Origin: Muscardinus avellanarius
Taxonomy: Eukaryota > Chordata > Mammalia > Rodentia > Gliridae
NCBI GenBank assembly: GCA_963383645.1
Contig: OY726571.1
Location: 23,095,785-23,159,784 of the forward strand
Direction: 5' to 3'
Length of the DNA: 64,000 nt
In this document: positions 31,800 through 43,487 of the stretch, piece by piece
Position numbering within the stretch: the first letter of the stretch is position 1
How the letters are laid out: every line of letters starts with the position of its first letter
Made by a program: the position numbers and the translations under genes
Notes under the pieces: generated by a model
The model's input: only the letters and a program-made list of their open reading frames with translations
Databases searched by the model: none
Told to the model about the DNA's origin: nothing

Positions 31800-32470
31800 T
31801 CTGTTACCTATCTCTAAAGGGTATTTTTTGCCTTTATTGTTGTTAATTTTTAGGATTTCTAGTTGGAATATTAATATACCTTCAGATATAGCATTTGGAA
31901 ATATTTTATCCCATTCTATTAGTAACTGTTAACTCTGTTTACATTGTCTTTGGATATACAATATTTTTTTATTTTTTAGGGAGTTTGTATACTCTTCTGT
32001 TGCCTGTGCCATTGAAATCATAACCAAGAAATCACTGCCAATTTCAATGTTGTGAGGTTTTATGACCCAGATTTTCTTCTAAAAGTTTATAGTCTTAAGA
32101 TTTATATTTAGGTCTTTTATCTATTTTGAGTTGATATTTGTATATGGGATTAGGTAAGGGTCCAATTTTATTCTTTTCCATGTAATTATTATTTTTCAAC
32201 AATATTTAGTTAAAAGATTATTATTCCCACCACCAAATGTTTGTGGAAACCTTGTCAAAAAAACTTGACAATATAGGGAAGAATTTATCTCTAGGCTTTT
32301 ATTTAACTCCAATGGTTTATATATCTGCCTTTAGAATAGTACTACACTGTTTCAATTATTGTAGCTTTATATGGTTTGAAATCAGAAAATATATATTTTC
32401 TAGCTTTGTTCTTTTTCAAGATCGCTGTGGGTACCTAGAGTCCATATTCCATATTAGGATAGATTTTTTT
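31800..32470 (-). mobile_element. Captured ancient L1 ORF2 fragment, antisense within copy A
   Basis: Plus-strand text is the reverse complement of L1 ORF2 C-terminal sequence, in order: 'ttgcctgtgcc', 'aagaaatcactgccaatttcaatg', 'tcttttatctattttgagttg', 'gggattaggtaagggtcc', 'accttgtcaaa'. The corresponding region of the ordinary L1s here is much less similar, so the donor was an older L1 subfamily. It matches 52200-52930 (copy B) closely. Confidence 0.85.
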
Positions 32471-32687
32471 TCTGAAAAATAAATATATAAATATATGATA
32501 GTTTCACCTAAAAAAATAGAAAAAAATAGATTCTCTGGTAAGAAAGAAAGCAAAAAGAAATATTGAAATGTTATCTTTAAGTCATCAATAGCTTGGTATC
32601 AGACAAATGAAACTGTTATGTGAGATTATCATTTTTAATTTTGGATAAATTGCTATAATCCTAGATGTCAACTACTAAGCCAAGCAT

Positions 32688-32731
32688 AGGAGGGGGGGAT
32701 AGGGAGAGAACGGGGTGGGGATCGGGTGGGG
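32688..32731 (+). other. G-rich purine tract in the L1 3' end of copy A
   Basis: Runs GGGGGGG, GGG, GGGG, GGGG, GGG and GGGGG within about 45 bases, a conserved trait of L1 3' UTRs able to form G-quadruplexes. Copy B has a matching tract near 51985-52020 as its complement. Confidence 0.8.
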
Positions 32732-32834
32732 GCTGACTGGGCAATGTGTGCATGTATGTCTACAAAAGTATGTATCCCACTATGATGTATGAATACAGTG
32801 CACCAATTAAAAATAAATATGAAAAAAAAATAAA

Positions 32835-32849
32835 TAAATAGAGGTAAGG
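32835..32849. repeat. TSD of composite element A, 3' side
   Basis: TAAATAGAGGTAAGG directly after an A-rich tail (GAAAAAAAAATAAA). Confidence 0.97.
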
Positions 32850-33331
32850 TTATAGAGTAAATGAACCATATAAGTAAATGTTGTATCAGAAATTTTAAAA
32901 AATGATTTGTGAGTCCTATTTTTTAAAATTATCTTGCTATTTGCTACCTATCTAAATATTATAGTTTCATACATCTGAGAAGAATATGCATTTATTAAGT
33001 GAAGAAAATCTAGAGAACCATTGGAAAAGTTCATTATCATAATTGCTCTCAAACAGAGCCAAATGAAACTAATGAGTTTAAAATTTTAAACTTTTGTAAG
33101 AAGATCAATTCATTTTATCCATTCATTATAATGAATACTATGGTTTTCCATATGCATTTGTTTTGACCCAGCTTGAAATATCCTAACTCGTATTTTTTTA
33201 AGTTGCATTTGTTTTTAGTTAGAAAACTCAGACATTATGAATGACTTAAGTGTGATATAAAATAATATAAATCTTAGGTTCTTTGTTTCTTTGACGCATG
33301 TCTCTCTAGGATATACAAGGAAAAACAACTG
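32850..33331. other. Unique non-coding DNA
   Basis: No gene or recognised repeat. Confidence 0.45.
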
Positions 33332-33481
33332 TGGTACTAGGGATTGAACTCAAGAGGGTTCTACCTCTAAGCTATACTCCAACCCTATTTTATTTTGAAA
33401 CAAAGGCTTCCTTAACCTGCAATCTTCCTGTCTCAGCCTCCCAAGTACTGGGATTACAGGTATATACTACTATACTCTGCT
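33332..33481 (-). mobile_element. SINE, B1-ID family 1, internally deleted
   Basis: Antisense copy of about 150 bp, 'tggtactagggattgaactc' to 'tactactatactctgct'; part of the B1 middle is missing. Confidence 0.8.
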
Positions 33482-35184
33482 TACAAGAAAATATTTTTTA
33501 AAACTATTCTTTAATGAGTCTAATTTTTTTCTTGGCACGGTTTACTATTTGAACAGTGATATTGGTTATAATATAGCATAATGTTAAAATCAGTTGTCCT
33601 TTAAGTAATCAATGACTCCATGATTTACTCCATTTTTGTCAAGAATCGTCATGTATTTTTAACAATATGCATCTAACAAATGAATCAATACACATATTCT
33701 ATAAACTGCAAAAGAGAGAATGTATTGTATGTATGCAATCTTTTCTAGAGCCTTCAACACATATTAGAATTGTATGAATGGTCCAGACATGGAAGAGTCT
33801 TTAGAAATCACATACCTAAACTTTTAAGATTATCCTGAAAATAGTACTTTGCGGTACATGTAGTTCAAGGATAAATAGAGGAGTAATTTGCCATTTGTAC
33901 CAAATTAAATCAGACTCTTAGTTCAATCAAAACAGCTTGCAGCTGGATGCAATAATCTGATTTCCTGACACTCAGAGAAAAAATGAAGTCCTCCAAAAGG
34001 CCCCTGTTGATCCTCAACATGAAATACAGTTTGCTGGCAATTTCACTCAACCTCTGAATGCCTTCACATTTAATAAGCTAAAAAATGCAAATAAAGCATA
34101 AGGTGAGTGGGAGATGGCTCTCAGGTAGCATTTTATTACAACTAAATTACACAGCACAATGCTTCTAAAGGATCACACTCTTGTTCTTTCTCAAAGCAGT
34201 TATTTTGTTAAATATAGATGAGTCTCTGTATTAGTGTCCTGGGAGTAGTGTTTTGACATTGGATATGTGTTAAAACAATAATAAAGGGCTTCAGAGAACA
34301 AATGCAAAAATTTATATGAATAAATTGCTATTTTCTTGGGAAGGTAATGAGACAGATAATGTAAATCTTCAAGTATCCATTAAACATTGATTATTCAAGA
34401 TAGGATACAAACTTAGAGATGCAATCAATTCTGGCAAATTAGTTAGTTCAGTGTAGAACAATTGATATTTCTCTCTAGTTTTTTTTCTGTATAAACTGAT
34501 AAATGTAGGTCTTTCAGAATGTTGAATGGATTTCTCAGAACTGAAAACTGCTGAATTAAGGACAAAATGGCACACAGTGATATACCTTTTTGAGAAAAGT
34601 TCTTGCATTCAAAATATGAAACTTCCTCTCAGACTTATTATGAATTTTAAAAACTGACTGCTTTCTTTTTCACAAATCACATCCTCTTATTAATAAGCAT
34701 ATGTTTTAGGGGAGAAACAGAGAGCCAAGAGGACCTTGTGCAGATGGTGAGTTCTCAGCATAGGGGACTTTTCCTTCTTTGTTTTGGGGTCGTAAAAGAG
34801 TTATTTTTGCCCCTTTCCAGTTGAGGTATCAAATAAAATGTTGGCACACCCAGATAGAGCTACTGAAGAGAGAATGAAACAACTATTTATAAAGTTGTAA
34901 ACAGAGTTAAGTGAAGTCAACAAGGGATGTCAAAGCATCTAGGCCATAACCTCACTGGGAATTCCTAACCAACACTAGCCCAAAGGCACGAGGAGAGAAA
35001 ATTTTCAAGAGCCCAGTGAGGGATGAAGCTGGGGCAAGACAAAGCCTGGCAAAACTTACCGGCTTCTGAAAAAGGATGTAGTCATTGGCAATCCAACCTC
35101 AGCAAAGGGACTGAACACAATAAATGCTACCATTTACTTCAACCTCTGATCTCCTACCAATACGTCTCTTTGGTTCAATTCATT
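33482..35184. other. Unique non-coding DNA
   Basis: No gene seen. A 79-codon minus-strand frame (34369-34608) and a 73-codon frame (35023-35244) show no domain; the second runs into an L1 tail. Confidence 0.45.
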
Positions 35185-35290
35185 CTATCCGAAACCAGTA
35201 AGCGACGTGTGTATATATGCCTCCACCATCTTGTACTTCATTAAGATATATAACTACAATGCACCGATAGAATTTAAAAAAAGAAAATTG
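35185..35290 (+). mobile_element. L1 3' tail, short
   Basis: 'gcgacgtgtgtatatatgcctccaccatc' region through 'actacaatgcaccgataga' and an A-rich end. No convincing TSD found. Confidence 0.7.
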
Positions 35291-35926
35291 AAAAGAAAAA
35301 TAACTCAGTAAGCAAAATAATTTATTTGAAGCAGTTTACAGAAGTCAGAAGTCTGGGTCCCTAGAGCAGAAAAACAAGCTAGAAATAAAATTGGAGGGGC
35401 AAATAGACTACCCAGCACACAAAGATGGGCATTCCAAGAGACTTTGCTCATGAAAATGGGAAGGATCTAGGCAGGGAGTATTGGAATCTCATTTCCTGGG
35501 TGGGATCACATTGAGCTGTTGTGTTGGCAACCTAGCATTTACCTCCCCCAATTTACCTTTGAGCTAAACCCAGTGTAATGTTGGAAATGGGGAGAAGAGT
35601 ACTAAATTGGATATCATGTTGATATAATATTAAAATGTTAAACTGTACAGAATTGGAATGAAATTTTCATTAACTAAAAGTGAAGAGGAAGTTTTAGGAC
35701 CTATTTAGGATGCCATTAATGGGGGTAAAAAATGGAGATTCAACAGAGCATGGTTGTAGTTAATGGTTATAAAAAGAAAAATCATTACATGTTTATCCTT
35801 TACCTAATTAACACTCTCCAATAAACTAGTTTGAAAAGAAACCTTGGGAATAATAGAACAAGCATACAATTTATGTGACAAGTGACAATATATGGACTTC
35901 TCGGGTTGTGGCAACACTCCAAATAT
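35291..35926. other. Unique non-coding DNA
   Basis: No gene or recognised repeat. Confidence 0.45.
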
Positions 35927-35944
35927 ATAAACTGCATATTCTTT

Positions 35945-36151
35945 TTTTTGTGGTACTGGGGGTAGAACCCAGGGGCTTTTCTACCTCTGGGCTATACTCC
36001 CAGACCTATTTTATACTTCATTTGGAAACAGGATTTCACTAATTTGCTGAGAGCCTCATTAAGTAGTTGAGGCTGGCTTTAAGCCTGTGCGATACTCCTG
36101 TCTCAGCCTCCCAAGTGCTGGGATTACAAGCATGCACCACCATGCCTGGCT
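35945..36151 (-). mobile_element. SINE, B1-ID with mixed family features
   Basis: The ID half ('gctatactcccagaccta', family 2-like) is joined to a full-length family 1-type B1 middle ('tgagagcctcattaagtagttgagg'). An 18-bp TSD, TATAAACTGCATATTCTT, lies at 35927-35944 and 36152-36169. A possible intermediate between the families. Confidence 0.9.
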
Positions 36152-36169
36152 TATAAACTGCATATTCTT

Positions 36170-36734
36170 GTCTCTGATCTGTTAGTTGAAAGTCTAGGAC
36201 CAATACCTCTTTTCTTAAAGTCCTATAATGTAATTTTTGTTACTATGTTAGGAATACTTTCTTTTTCTCAAGAATTCCAAAGCCAAATTGCCCTTGAGTA
36301 TAGAAATTATTATTAAAATCTATGGTTTTTAGATCTTGAAAAACAATGAACTTTACAGTATTTTGAGTATTTCTATTTTGCCATGCACCTTTTCCCTGTA
36401 TTATGTATTCTTTATTATAAGTAATAATAAACTGCTGTCCATCTAGTGGAAGAATTAGGAGGCTCAGTTTTCTGCTTCAGAAATATGTCAGCACCTGCAA
36501 GAGGCATCTCTCTAATACAAGGTTAGCTCCTGGAGAGTTAATTGGGATTACTCATTGGGGTGAGAGTTGATATATTCATGTGACTTCTCTCTCATTTCAG
36601 GCACTGGGAAGAACGAAATTTTTTCTCTCTGTGGTGATGTGGGGCCATGAACTATTTGGGGCCAATAAATAATAACTAGAAAGGCTATTTGTTATTGTCA
36701 GGGCAAAACATCTTCTTCATCTGAGCCTTTTTTA
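36170..36734. other. Unique non-coding DNA
   Basis: No gene or recognised repeat. Confidence 0.45.
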
Positions 36735-36833
36735 TCCTTTGGTTTGAAACAGGTTCTCACTAAGTTGCTCAGAATGGCATTGAACCTGCAATCCTCCTGT
36801 CTCAGCCTTTCAGAATTGTGCCACCATACCCCA
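36735..36833 (-). mobile_element. SINE fragment, B1 part
   Basis: Antisense B1 segment: 'ggtttgaaacaggttctcac' to 'gtgccaccataccc'. The ID half is absent. Confidence 0.7.
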
Positions 36834-39410
36834 AATTAGGAATCATTTGAGTATAGGAGCTAAATCTTAACATGGGGTCTCTTCACATGGACCCTTACGG
36901 GGCAATTTTCTTGTCATTCAGCTTCCCCAGGCCTTGTGTCCTGTGGTTTGGTTCTCTGAGTATTTTTGCAATTGAGAATCTTGTTTCCTCTATAGAGTCT
37001 GTCCTGTTTACATTCCTGGTACCTGTTAACATTAATAATCCTCTTTTTTAAAGATAATTATCCCTCACACTTCTTATCACTCAATGAATCTTATGTCCAG
37101 TCTGACTCTCATATAATCCCAGCCTTATTCTGTAATTATTACTGTTCTTAAATAAGTTCCTTTTAAAACTGCCATTTGGAAAGGGAAATGAAATACAAGG
37201 ACCGTCTACTTTCTCCTCAGATAAATGCACCAAACCATTTGTTACGTGACACCTTAGCTAAGAGCAGCTGACCCTTTCTCTTGCCAGTGATGGGGTAAGA
37301 GGGGACAGATAGAGCCCCCCATGCAAAAAAAAAAAAAAAAAAAAGAAAAAAAAGAACGTATACTCACAGAGACTGAGCATATTCTTGGTCACTTTTCAAA
37401 TGACAAAGTCCCAAGTAAAAAATAAATGAGTCTCTTTTTGATGCAAAATATGATCAATAGAACCAAAAGATTCCTTTGTATTACTGTTTCTTTAAAAATG
37501 TGGTGGAAGAGGAAAGCAAATGTAAAAATCCTCATCTTCTAATCATCCCATCTGGCTTTTGTGTCACCTATTCATAAGAGATGTGGCTTTCAGAAAATGA
37601 ATGTCAGCATATCTGATGTTTCTGCCATCTCATCTCCCAAAATACTGCCTTTTATAGTGGCAAGAGTGAGTCTCGACTGTAAAGTCAGTTGAAGGTAGAG
37701 AATTCACTTTCAGGCCCCAGCAGCAGAATCAATGACACATCCTCCCACACTGGGTTTGCCTTAAATCTTAAATCACACTGGCAACCGGGTCTTCAGCTGT
37801 CTGAAACCAAATGCCTCAGGATTCCAGATTAATGTTATGGAATTTCACATTGGTGAAGATGATCTCCAATCTTTGACAATAAAATTGCTTTCCAGAGATA
37901 TCCCTATGCATGAATAGAAAACATGTGTTCCTCTGGAGGGGAAAAAGACAAACATTTTAGTATGATATTATGACTAATCAATAAGAAATCAGAATTTTTC
38001 TATTTCTGAATTTTCTCTGGTTGCTAGGAACTTCACTGATCTTGAGTTTCTCCACTTTACTTTCCTAGGACTACATTAAAGTTGGCTTTAAATGGGAGCT
38101 TCTGCCTCAGGTATAGCTTGGGAGGGAGCATAGGAAGGAAGAGATACGAATGAATACTAATATGCTTCTCATTCAATTTCACTTGCTACTTCCAATGTCT
38201 TGCATCATGGCTGTCTCTTTGGCTTCAAATTTTCAGATCCTCAAGTTAGGTAGCTAGCTGGACATTACTAGATGGGATCTACTGGTATTACTAGAAGTTT
38301 ATTTTTTCACTTTGACATCTTCTTCTGTGATAGGGGGGTGGAGAAAATGCAGGGTCAATAAGGTAGAACATGAAAAGGTCAATTAGTCACCCCAAATGTA
38401 ATATGTATAAAGGCAGTGTCCAGAGGGATTATAAAGCCCTAAACACAGATGACTCCAGGCTACTTGCCATTCCTGGAAACAAACCTGGAAAAGGTCCATT
38501 CCCAACTGGTCTCTGTAGTGTAAACCTTTTGTCCCAGGCCACCTTTCCATTTCCCAAAAATGGCCCATTTTAGATGCTTTTCCCTGGAGTGCCAATCTAT
38601 CCCACTCAAATGGTGCCTTCACTTCTCTAAGTAAACCTTTATGAGCCCCCACTTGTGCTTTCTGCTTGAATGCTTTTCAGGCAGAAAACCAAGCACTGAG
38701 GTCATGCAGAATAATCTTCTCCCAGGTATCATATAGTGCATAACTCAGATACATTTATCACACTCAGACCCTGAATCTCAAGCTCATCTTTCTCATTGAT
38801 TCCTAGTCTCTAACCTCATCATCCATACTCTTTCTTTGCTTGGATCCTTGTCTCTCTCATTTTGCCACCGCCCTAGTGACCAGCCATGCCTCAAACAAAA
38901 CCCACACTCTTCTCTGGCTCCATTACTTATTCTCTGGTACTTGTCTTATCACTTTGGTTTGCACCTATGTGTAACCCATGAAGTTTTTGTCTATGACTAA
39001 AGACCATTTCTTCACTTGGACTTGAAGCATTCATATTATTATCTCTACAACTACCTTCCCAATCTGTGACCTTGCGAATTCACCATTTTAGTATTTGCAC
39101 TTTGTCAGTTTACTTTTGGCCTCTTGTAGTCCTGGATTAGCCGAGGATACTACAAAAGTTGTGGAATCAGAAAAAGGAAAGCCTAACCTCAAAAAAAAAA
39201 AAGTTCCATTAGCACTTTATAAATAATTAAATATTCATTATCAGGAAGAGAAGGAAACAAAAAAAGAGATAAGCCTTTGGATCTTCAGCAGCTCTGTTGT
39301 AGCATTTTCTCAACTTGTTTCATGAACACATTTTCCAGGATAGAATATGATTATTTCAACATTTCAAGAGAATATTAAAAATTAGAATTTTACATGTCAT
39401 TGTATAAAAT
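36834..39410. other. Unique non-coding DNA
   Basis: Long non-repetitive stretch with an A-run at 37326-37345 and a C-rich edge before it. Overlapping frames at 38370-38652 lie on both strands and carry no domain, so I do not call a gene. It may contain very old L2 sequence I cannot resolve. Confidence 0.45.
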
Positions 39411-39411
39411 T

Positions 39412-39455
<44 letters not shown>

Positions 39456-39460
39456 TATTT
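39411..39460. repeat. (TA)n microsatellite
   Basis: TATATA run with two interrupting ACAT units. Confidence 0.93.
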
Positions 39461-40559
39461 GTATGAAAATCGGACAAGTCATGCTGTGATGTAATCATGA
39501 ATATCTGTTTTTTAAAACGTGTTCCTTCAAAAATGGATTTAACGATGTGTTAAGAGAAACATCTCTTACTAAGAACTGGATTTATTATAAGCTAGATGTT
39601 TTCTGAGTGTGATCAATATCACAAAATATTGCTGAGAATCTCTTTCTGTTTCAGATTTGGTTAAAGCCCTCAAATATGGAGAACAAAACCACAGTGCTCA
39701 TATGTAATCATGTAAGACTTATGTTGAAGAGCACAAAATCAACAGAGTATGGTTATAAAGTGATCCAATTTATAGTTTCTTCAATGGTGTTTCTTTATAC
39801 TTTATTTAACCCTACACAGTGGAACATTTTTTTTTCTGTCCTCTTAAAGGACTTGTAAAGTTACCAAATATTTAAGCTTATAACCTTTACAGTTTTCTGA
39901 CATAAGTGATTTTTCTCAGGCTGCCATCTTGGGATTCTCCATCGTTTCTTACAGCATGTCAATGTCAAGGTTCCTTTCAAAGTTTCTCCAACATGCTGAT
40001 TTTTTTTCTTGTCTCTTTGCCCACAGGAAGCTCATTTATTTGTGCTATGCTAAGGAGAAATGAAAATTCACTCATGTTTGATTTTCCCTTTTGCATCACC
40101 TGCATCCTGCAACCTTTTCTGATCTGAAGAAACTCCAGTGTTGTTCATTCCCTTAACTCTGAATGACATGTGCTAAGTTCTCTGGTGGTTTTTATTCAGT
40201 CCTGCCCTTGGGCAAATATAACTTTGTTTTCCTGATTCTGACAACTTAGGAAGAGTACATTTCCTAACTCTTCTTACAACTAGATTGAAACCATATTCCT
40301 GGGTCTTAGCCTTGTAATATTGGTCAAAATAGTTTTAGGTGCTTCCTATCCTGCTCCCTAAAAGGTTTTGTTATCCTTTTACTTATCTTTTCTCATGGCA
40401 GTGACTGAAGGCCTTATTATAAGATGGTTATTTCCCCCAAAAAAAGAAATCTGAATTTCAAAAATCTTTGGATGGAAGAGAGCCCCCATCAATATACACT
40501 GGAGGCCTTCTTTTTATTGTGTTTAGTCACTTATATTTTGGCAGCAAAGTGACGTGACC
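39461..40559. other. Unique non-coding DNA
   Basis: No gene or recognised repeat. Confidence 0.45.
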
Positions 40560-40580
40560 TCTTCTCTCTCTCTTTCTCTT

Positions 40581-40627
<47 letters not shown>

Positions 40628-40638
40628 TCTTTCTCTTT
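40560..40638. repeat. (CT)n microsatellite
   Basis: CT/TTTCTC-rich run abutting a SINE 3' end. Confidence 0.95.
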
Positions 40639-40639
40639 C

Positions 40640-40866
40640 TTGCTGGGGATAATACCTAGAAGCGTTTAATTCCAAGCTACAATCCCAGACAGGTTATTTT
40701 TTTGTTTTGTTTTGTTTTTAAACAGGGCATTGCTAGGTTGTTAAGAACCTCACCAAGTTGCTGAGACTTCTCTTGAAACTGCAATTCTCCTGTGCCATCC
40801 TCCCAAATACTGAGATTACAGGTGTGCACCATCATTCCCTCCCTCCCTCCCTTCCTTCCTTCCTAA
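40640..40866 (-). mobile_element. SINE, B1-ID family 1, with CCCT/CCTT repeats
   Basis: Antisense copy, 'ctggggataatacctagaag' to 'ggtgtgcaccatcattccc'; at its far edge a small (CCCT)n/(CCTT)n run occurs (40835-40866). Confidence 0.8.
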
Positions 40867-40984
40867 CTTTCAAACTTCCTAACTTTCTTTCTTCCTTCGC
40901 TGTCCCTGTATTTACTTTTTTGCCATTTGATTTTTGCACATGTGGTGTCATATTTTGGAATTTTGTTATCTCCTTTATCTTCCT

Positions 40985-41230
40985 TTCACCTGGATAAACC
41001 TGATTTAATCTTCAGAAATCAGGTTAGTGGTAAGTTTTTTTTAACAAAAATCTTCCCTCCAAAATGCTTCTGCTCAGCATGCCCCTCTCCAACATCTATT
41101 CTTGCTGCTATAATCATCTCTCTTTTGCTAGAATTCCAGCCCTTTGAGGAAAGAAAGCCTACCTTCGCCACTGTGTTGTTCATAAAGTGACTAGAACATA
41201 GTAGATGTCAAGAATATTAATTGAAAATAA
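40985..41230 (+). mobile_element. LINE-2 3' end remnant
   Basis: 'tttgctagaattccagccc…tgaggaaag', then 'gactagaacatagtagatgtcaag' and 'aattgaaaataaa', matching the L2 3' end ('tagaacagtgcctggcacatag' type). Old. Confidence 0.5.
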
Positions 41231-41918
41231 AATCTACAAAACCACCAGGTTGCCTTCATTTTTGTAAATATTGATGGGGAACTTACAGTCATAAACTTCA
41301 AGATTTGTGTTCATTCACCCCCAAATTTTTTTGAAAAGTTTTGTATGCTGGTTTACATTCTAGAGGTGATATCTAATACTTCTAATCATATATTTAAATA
41401 GTTTTAAGAAATATAGTTTACAATGATTATAGAATTGACATTTTAAGTGAAACTAATTCATCATTCTTAAAACAGGTAAGTAAGATATAAATATCATAGT
41501 GATTTTGTTACCAGGTAGGAGACTTTAGAATTGTTTAAAATTATTCTGCACAATGCCAGTCCTTCCTTATGTGCTGGAAAAGCCAGCAAGAAGAACATAC
41601 CAATGGGAAGTACAGAAAATTTATTTAGAGAAGTGAAGGCAACCTATGAGAAGGGTCTTGGAAAAAAGGGGAAGCATCTAGAATGAGCCATTTCTGGAAA
41701 TGGAAAGGCAGCCCAGGGCAGCGGGCTTTCACTCCAGAAGAGGGTAGTCTGAAGTGATTAATTTCCAGGTATGGAAAAGTGGCCTGATTACGCTCTAGAA
41801 ATGGGGTCCGGAGCAGCCCTCTTCATGGGCATGAGAGCAGCATGGACTGTTCCATGTGTTGGCTTTTGTAATCCCTCTGGACACCTTTAATTTTTGTTTT
41901 CTTGTTTGTTTGTTTGCT
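41231..41918. other. Unique non-coding DNA
   Basis: No gene or recognised repeat. Confidence 0.45.
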
Positions 41919-42118
41919 TGTGGTAATAGGTATTGAACCCAGAGGCATTCTGCCTCAGAGATACAGCCCAGCCTTTCTTTATTTTTTATTTTTGCAACAT
42001 GATCTTGCTCACTTGCTGAAAGTCTTGTTTAAGTCAATGGGGCTGGTCTCCAACCTGCGACCTTCCTGTCTCATCTTCCCAAATACTGGGATTACAGGCA
42101 TGTGTTACCACGCCCAGC
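41919..42118 (-). mobile_element. SINE, B1-ID family 1
   Basis: Antisense copy, 'taggtattgaacccagaggc' to 'gtgttaccacgcccagc'. Confidence 0.82.
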
Positions 42119-42457
42119 CATGGACACCTTCTTTCTACATGTTACATTTTGGGGTGGTTGACTGCCCTTTGCACACTGCAACTTGGTGACTGTCTGTTTC
42201 TCTGCCTCCTTCCCATAGGGGAAGAGGTCCAAATGAACAGGCTCTGTAGGTAAGCATTTGGTCCTGCCCAGCAAACTCCATCTGCTAGTGTCTAGATAGC
42301 TATCTAACAATCTGATGACCCACTAGTATTTATTTCTTCATTTTACTTCAGTAATAGTTATTTTTGTATTTATTATTTAGGAATTTTTTAATTAAGAATT
42401 TTACCTTGTTACCATGGTCTCTTTCCTTCATTTTTTTCTTCCGTCTACCTTTTGTTT
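42119..42457. other. Unique non-coding DNA
   Basis: No gene or recognised repeat. Confidence 0.4.
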
Positions 42458-42872
42458 TGTACTAGGAGTTAGACACAGAGGTATTCTCCCTCCAAGCTAC
42501 ATACCTGCACTTTATTATTTCTGCAGTATATGGAGATGAAATCCAGGGGCATATTACCTCTGAACTATACCCCCATTCCTATATTTTATTCTTTATTTTG
42601 AAACACAGTCTCACTGAGTTGCAAAGGGAATCACAAAGTAGCTAAAGCTGTCTGTGAACCATGATCCTCCTGTCTTAGCCTTTCAAATTCCGGGATTATT
42701 AGCATGAGCTATCGTGCCCAGCAACACCCACCCTTTTGAAATTTTTTTTTAAATTTTTAAACAGGGTCTTTCTAAGTTGCTGAGGCTGGCCTTGAACCTA
42801 TAATCTTCTTGTTTCAGTCTTCAGCCTCCCATAAACTGGGATTATATAAGCATGAGCCACCATTCCTCATGT
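42458..42872 (-). mobile_element. SINE, B1-ID family 1, split by another SINE
   Basis: Outer copy: ID half at 42458-42515 ('gtactaggagttagacacag'), B1 half at 42740-42872 ('aaacagggtctttctaagttg' to 'agccaccattcctc'). Confidence 0.72.
42525..42724 (-). mobile_element. SINE, B1-ID family 1, nested
   Basis: Complete antisense copy, 'ggagatgaaatccaggggc' to 'gagctatcgtgcccagc', inserted in the middle of the outer SINE. Confidence 0.78.
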
Positions 42873-43032
42873 CATTTTTTTAAAAATATATATTTCTAGT
42901 AATTTTACCTCAAAAAACTTTACTGTAATACATTTTTATGATTAAATATATTCTTTATTATACTATGTTGGTTGCAAGGAATAGAATAATCAATAAAATA
43001 TTTAAGCATATTAATATATAAATAAAATATAC

Positions 43033-43219
43033 ATGGGTAGCCGGGCATGGTGGCGCATGCTTGTAATCCCCGTGCTTGGGAGGTGGAGACAGGAGGATCA
43101 CGCAGGTTCAAAGCCAGCTGTACTGGCTTAAGAGATCCTGTTTCCAAATAAAAAGTATAAAATAGGTCTGGGAGTGTAGCCCGGAGGTAGAAATGCTTCC
43201 AGGAACTCCAGCACCACCA
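43033..43219 (+). mobile_element. SINE, B1-ID family 2
   Basis: The only plus-strand family 2 copy: 'gccgggcatggtggcgcatg', 'cttgtaatccccgtgcttgg', 'agccagctgtactggcttaag', 'gtctgggagtgtagcccgg', 'ccaggaactccagcaccacc', then an A-tail. Confidence 0.93.
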
Positions 43220-43227
43220 CCAAAAAA

Positions 43228-43309
<82 letters not shown>

Positions 43310-43322
43310 TATACACACACAT
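43220..43322. repeat. Poly(A), (TA)n and (CA)n cluster
   Basis: A-tail of the SINE running into alternating TATATA and ACACAC blocks. The open frames across it (Y/I/C/V-rich) are repeat artefacts. Confidence 0.95.
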
Positions 43323-43487
43323 GGGTATACTGAATTCTATATATAATACAGTAATTAATTCACATGTTTATGCATATTCATCTATTTATGAATCTTATAC
43401 TGTATATATAAACACAAATTGTGATTTTTAAAAAAAAATATTTGTATTTTTGATCCTTAGATTCTGAATAATAATTTTTTATGTCCT

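Larger units (their letters stand above)
30068..32834 (+). mobile_element. Composite non-autonomous LINE (ORF1 + antisense ORF2), copy A
   Basis: Full-length 2.77-kb element: L1-type 5' UTR (30068-30846), open ORF1 (30847-31764), about 0.7 kb of ancient L1 ORF2 in antisense orientation (about 31800-32470), a linker of unknown origin (32480-32680), then an L1 3' end with G-rich tract and A-rich tail. No sense ORF2, so no endonuclease or RT of its own. A perfect 15-bp TSD surrounds it. The order and both internal junctions recur in copy B (51881-54807), so this is a family, not a chance nest. It resembles the HAL1 idea (ORF1-only L1) but with an antisense cargo. It depends on autonomous L1 for mobility (inference). 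Confidence 0.92.

Noticed and set aside
38370..38652. Overlapping frames on both strands as a small gene
   Set aside because: No domain, no splice or promoter context, and opposite-strand frames mirror each other.
42920..43318. 132-codon minus-strand frame rich in Tyr, Ile, Cys, Val and Phe
   Set aside because: Product of TA/CA microsatellite, poly(A) complement and a SINE.
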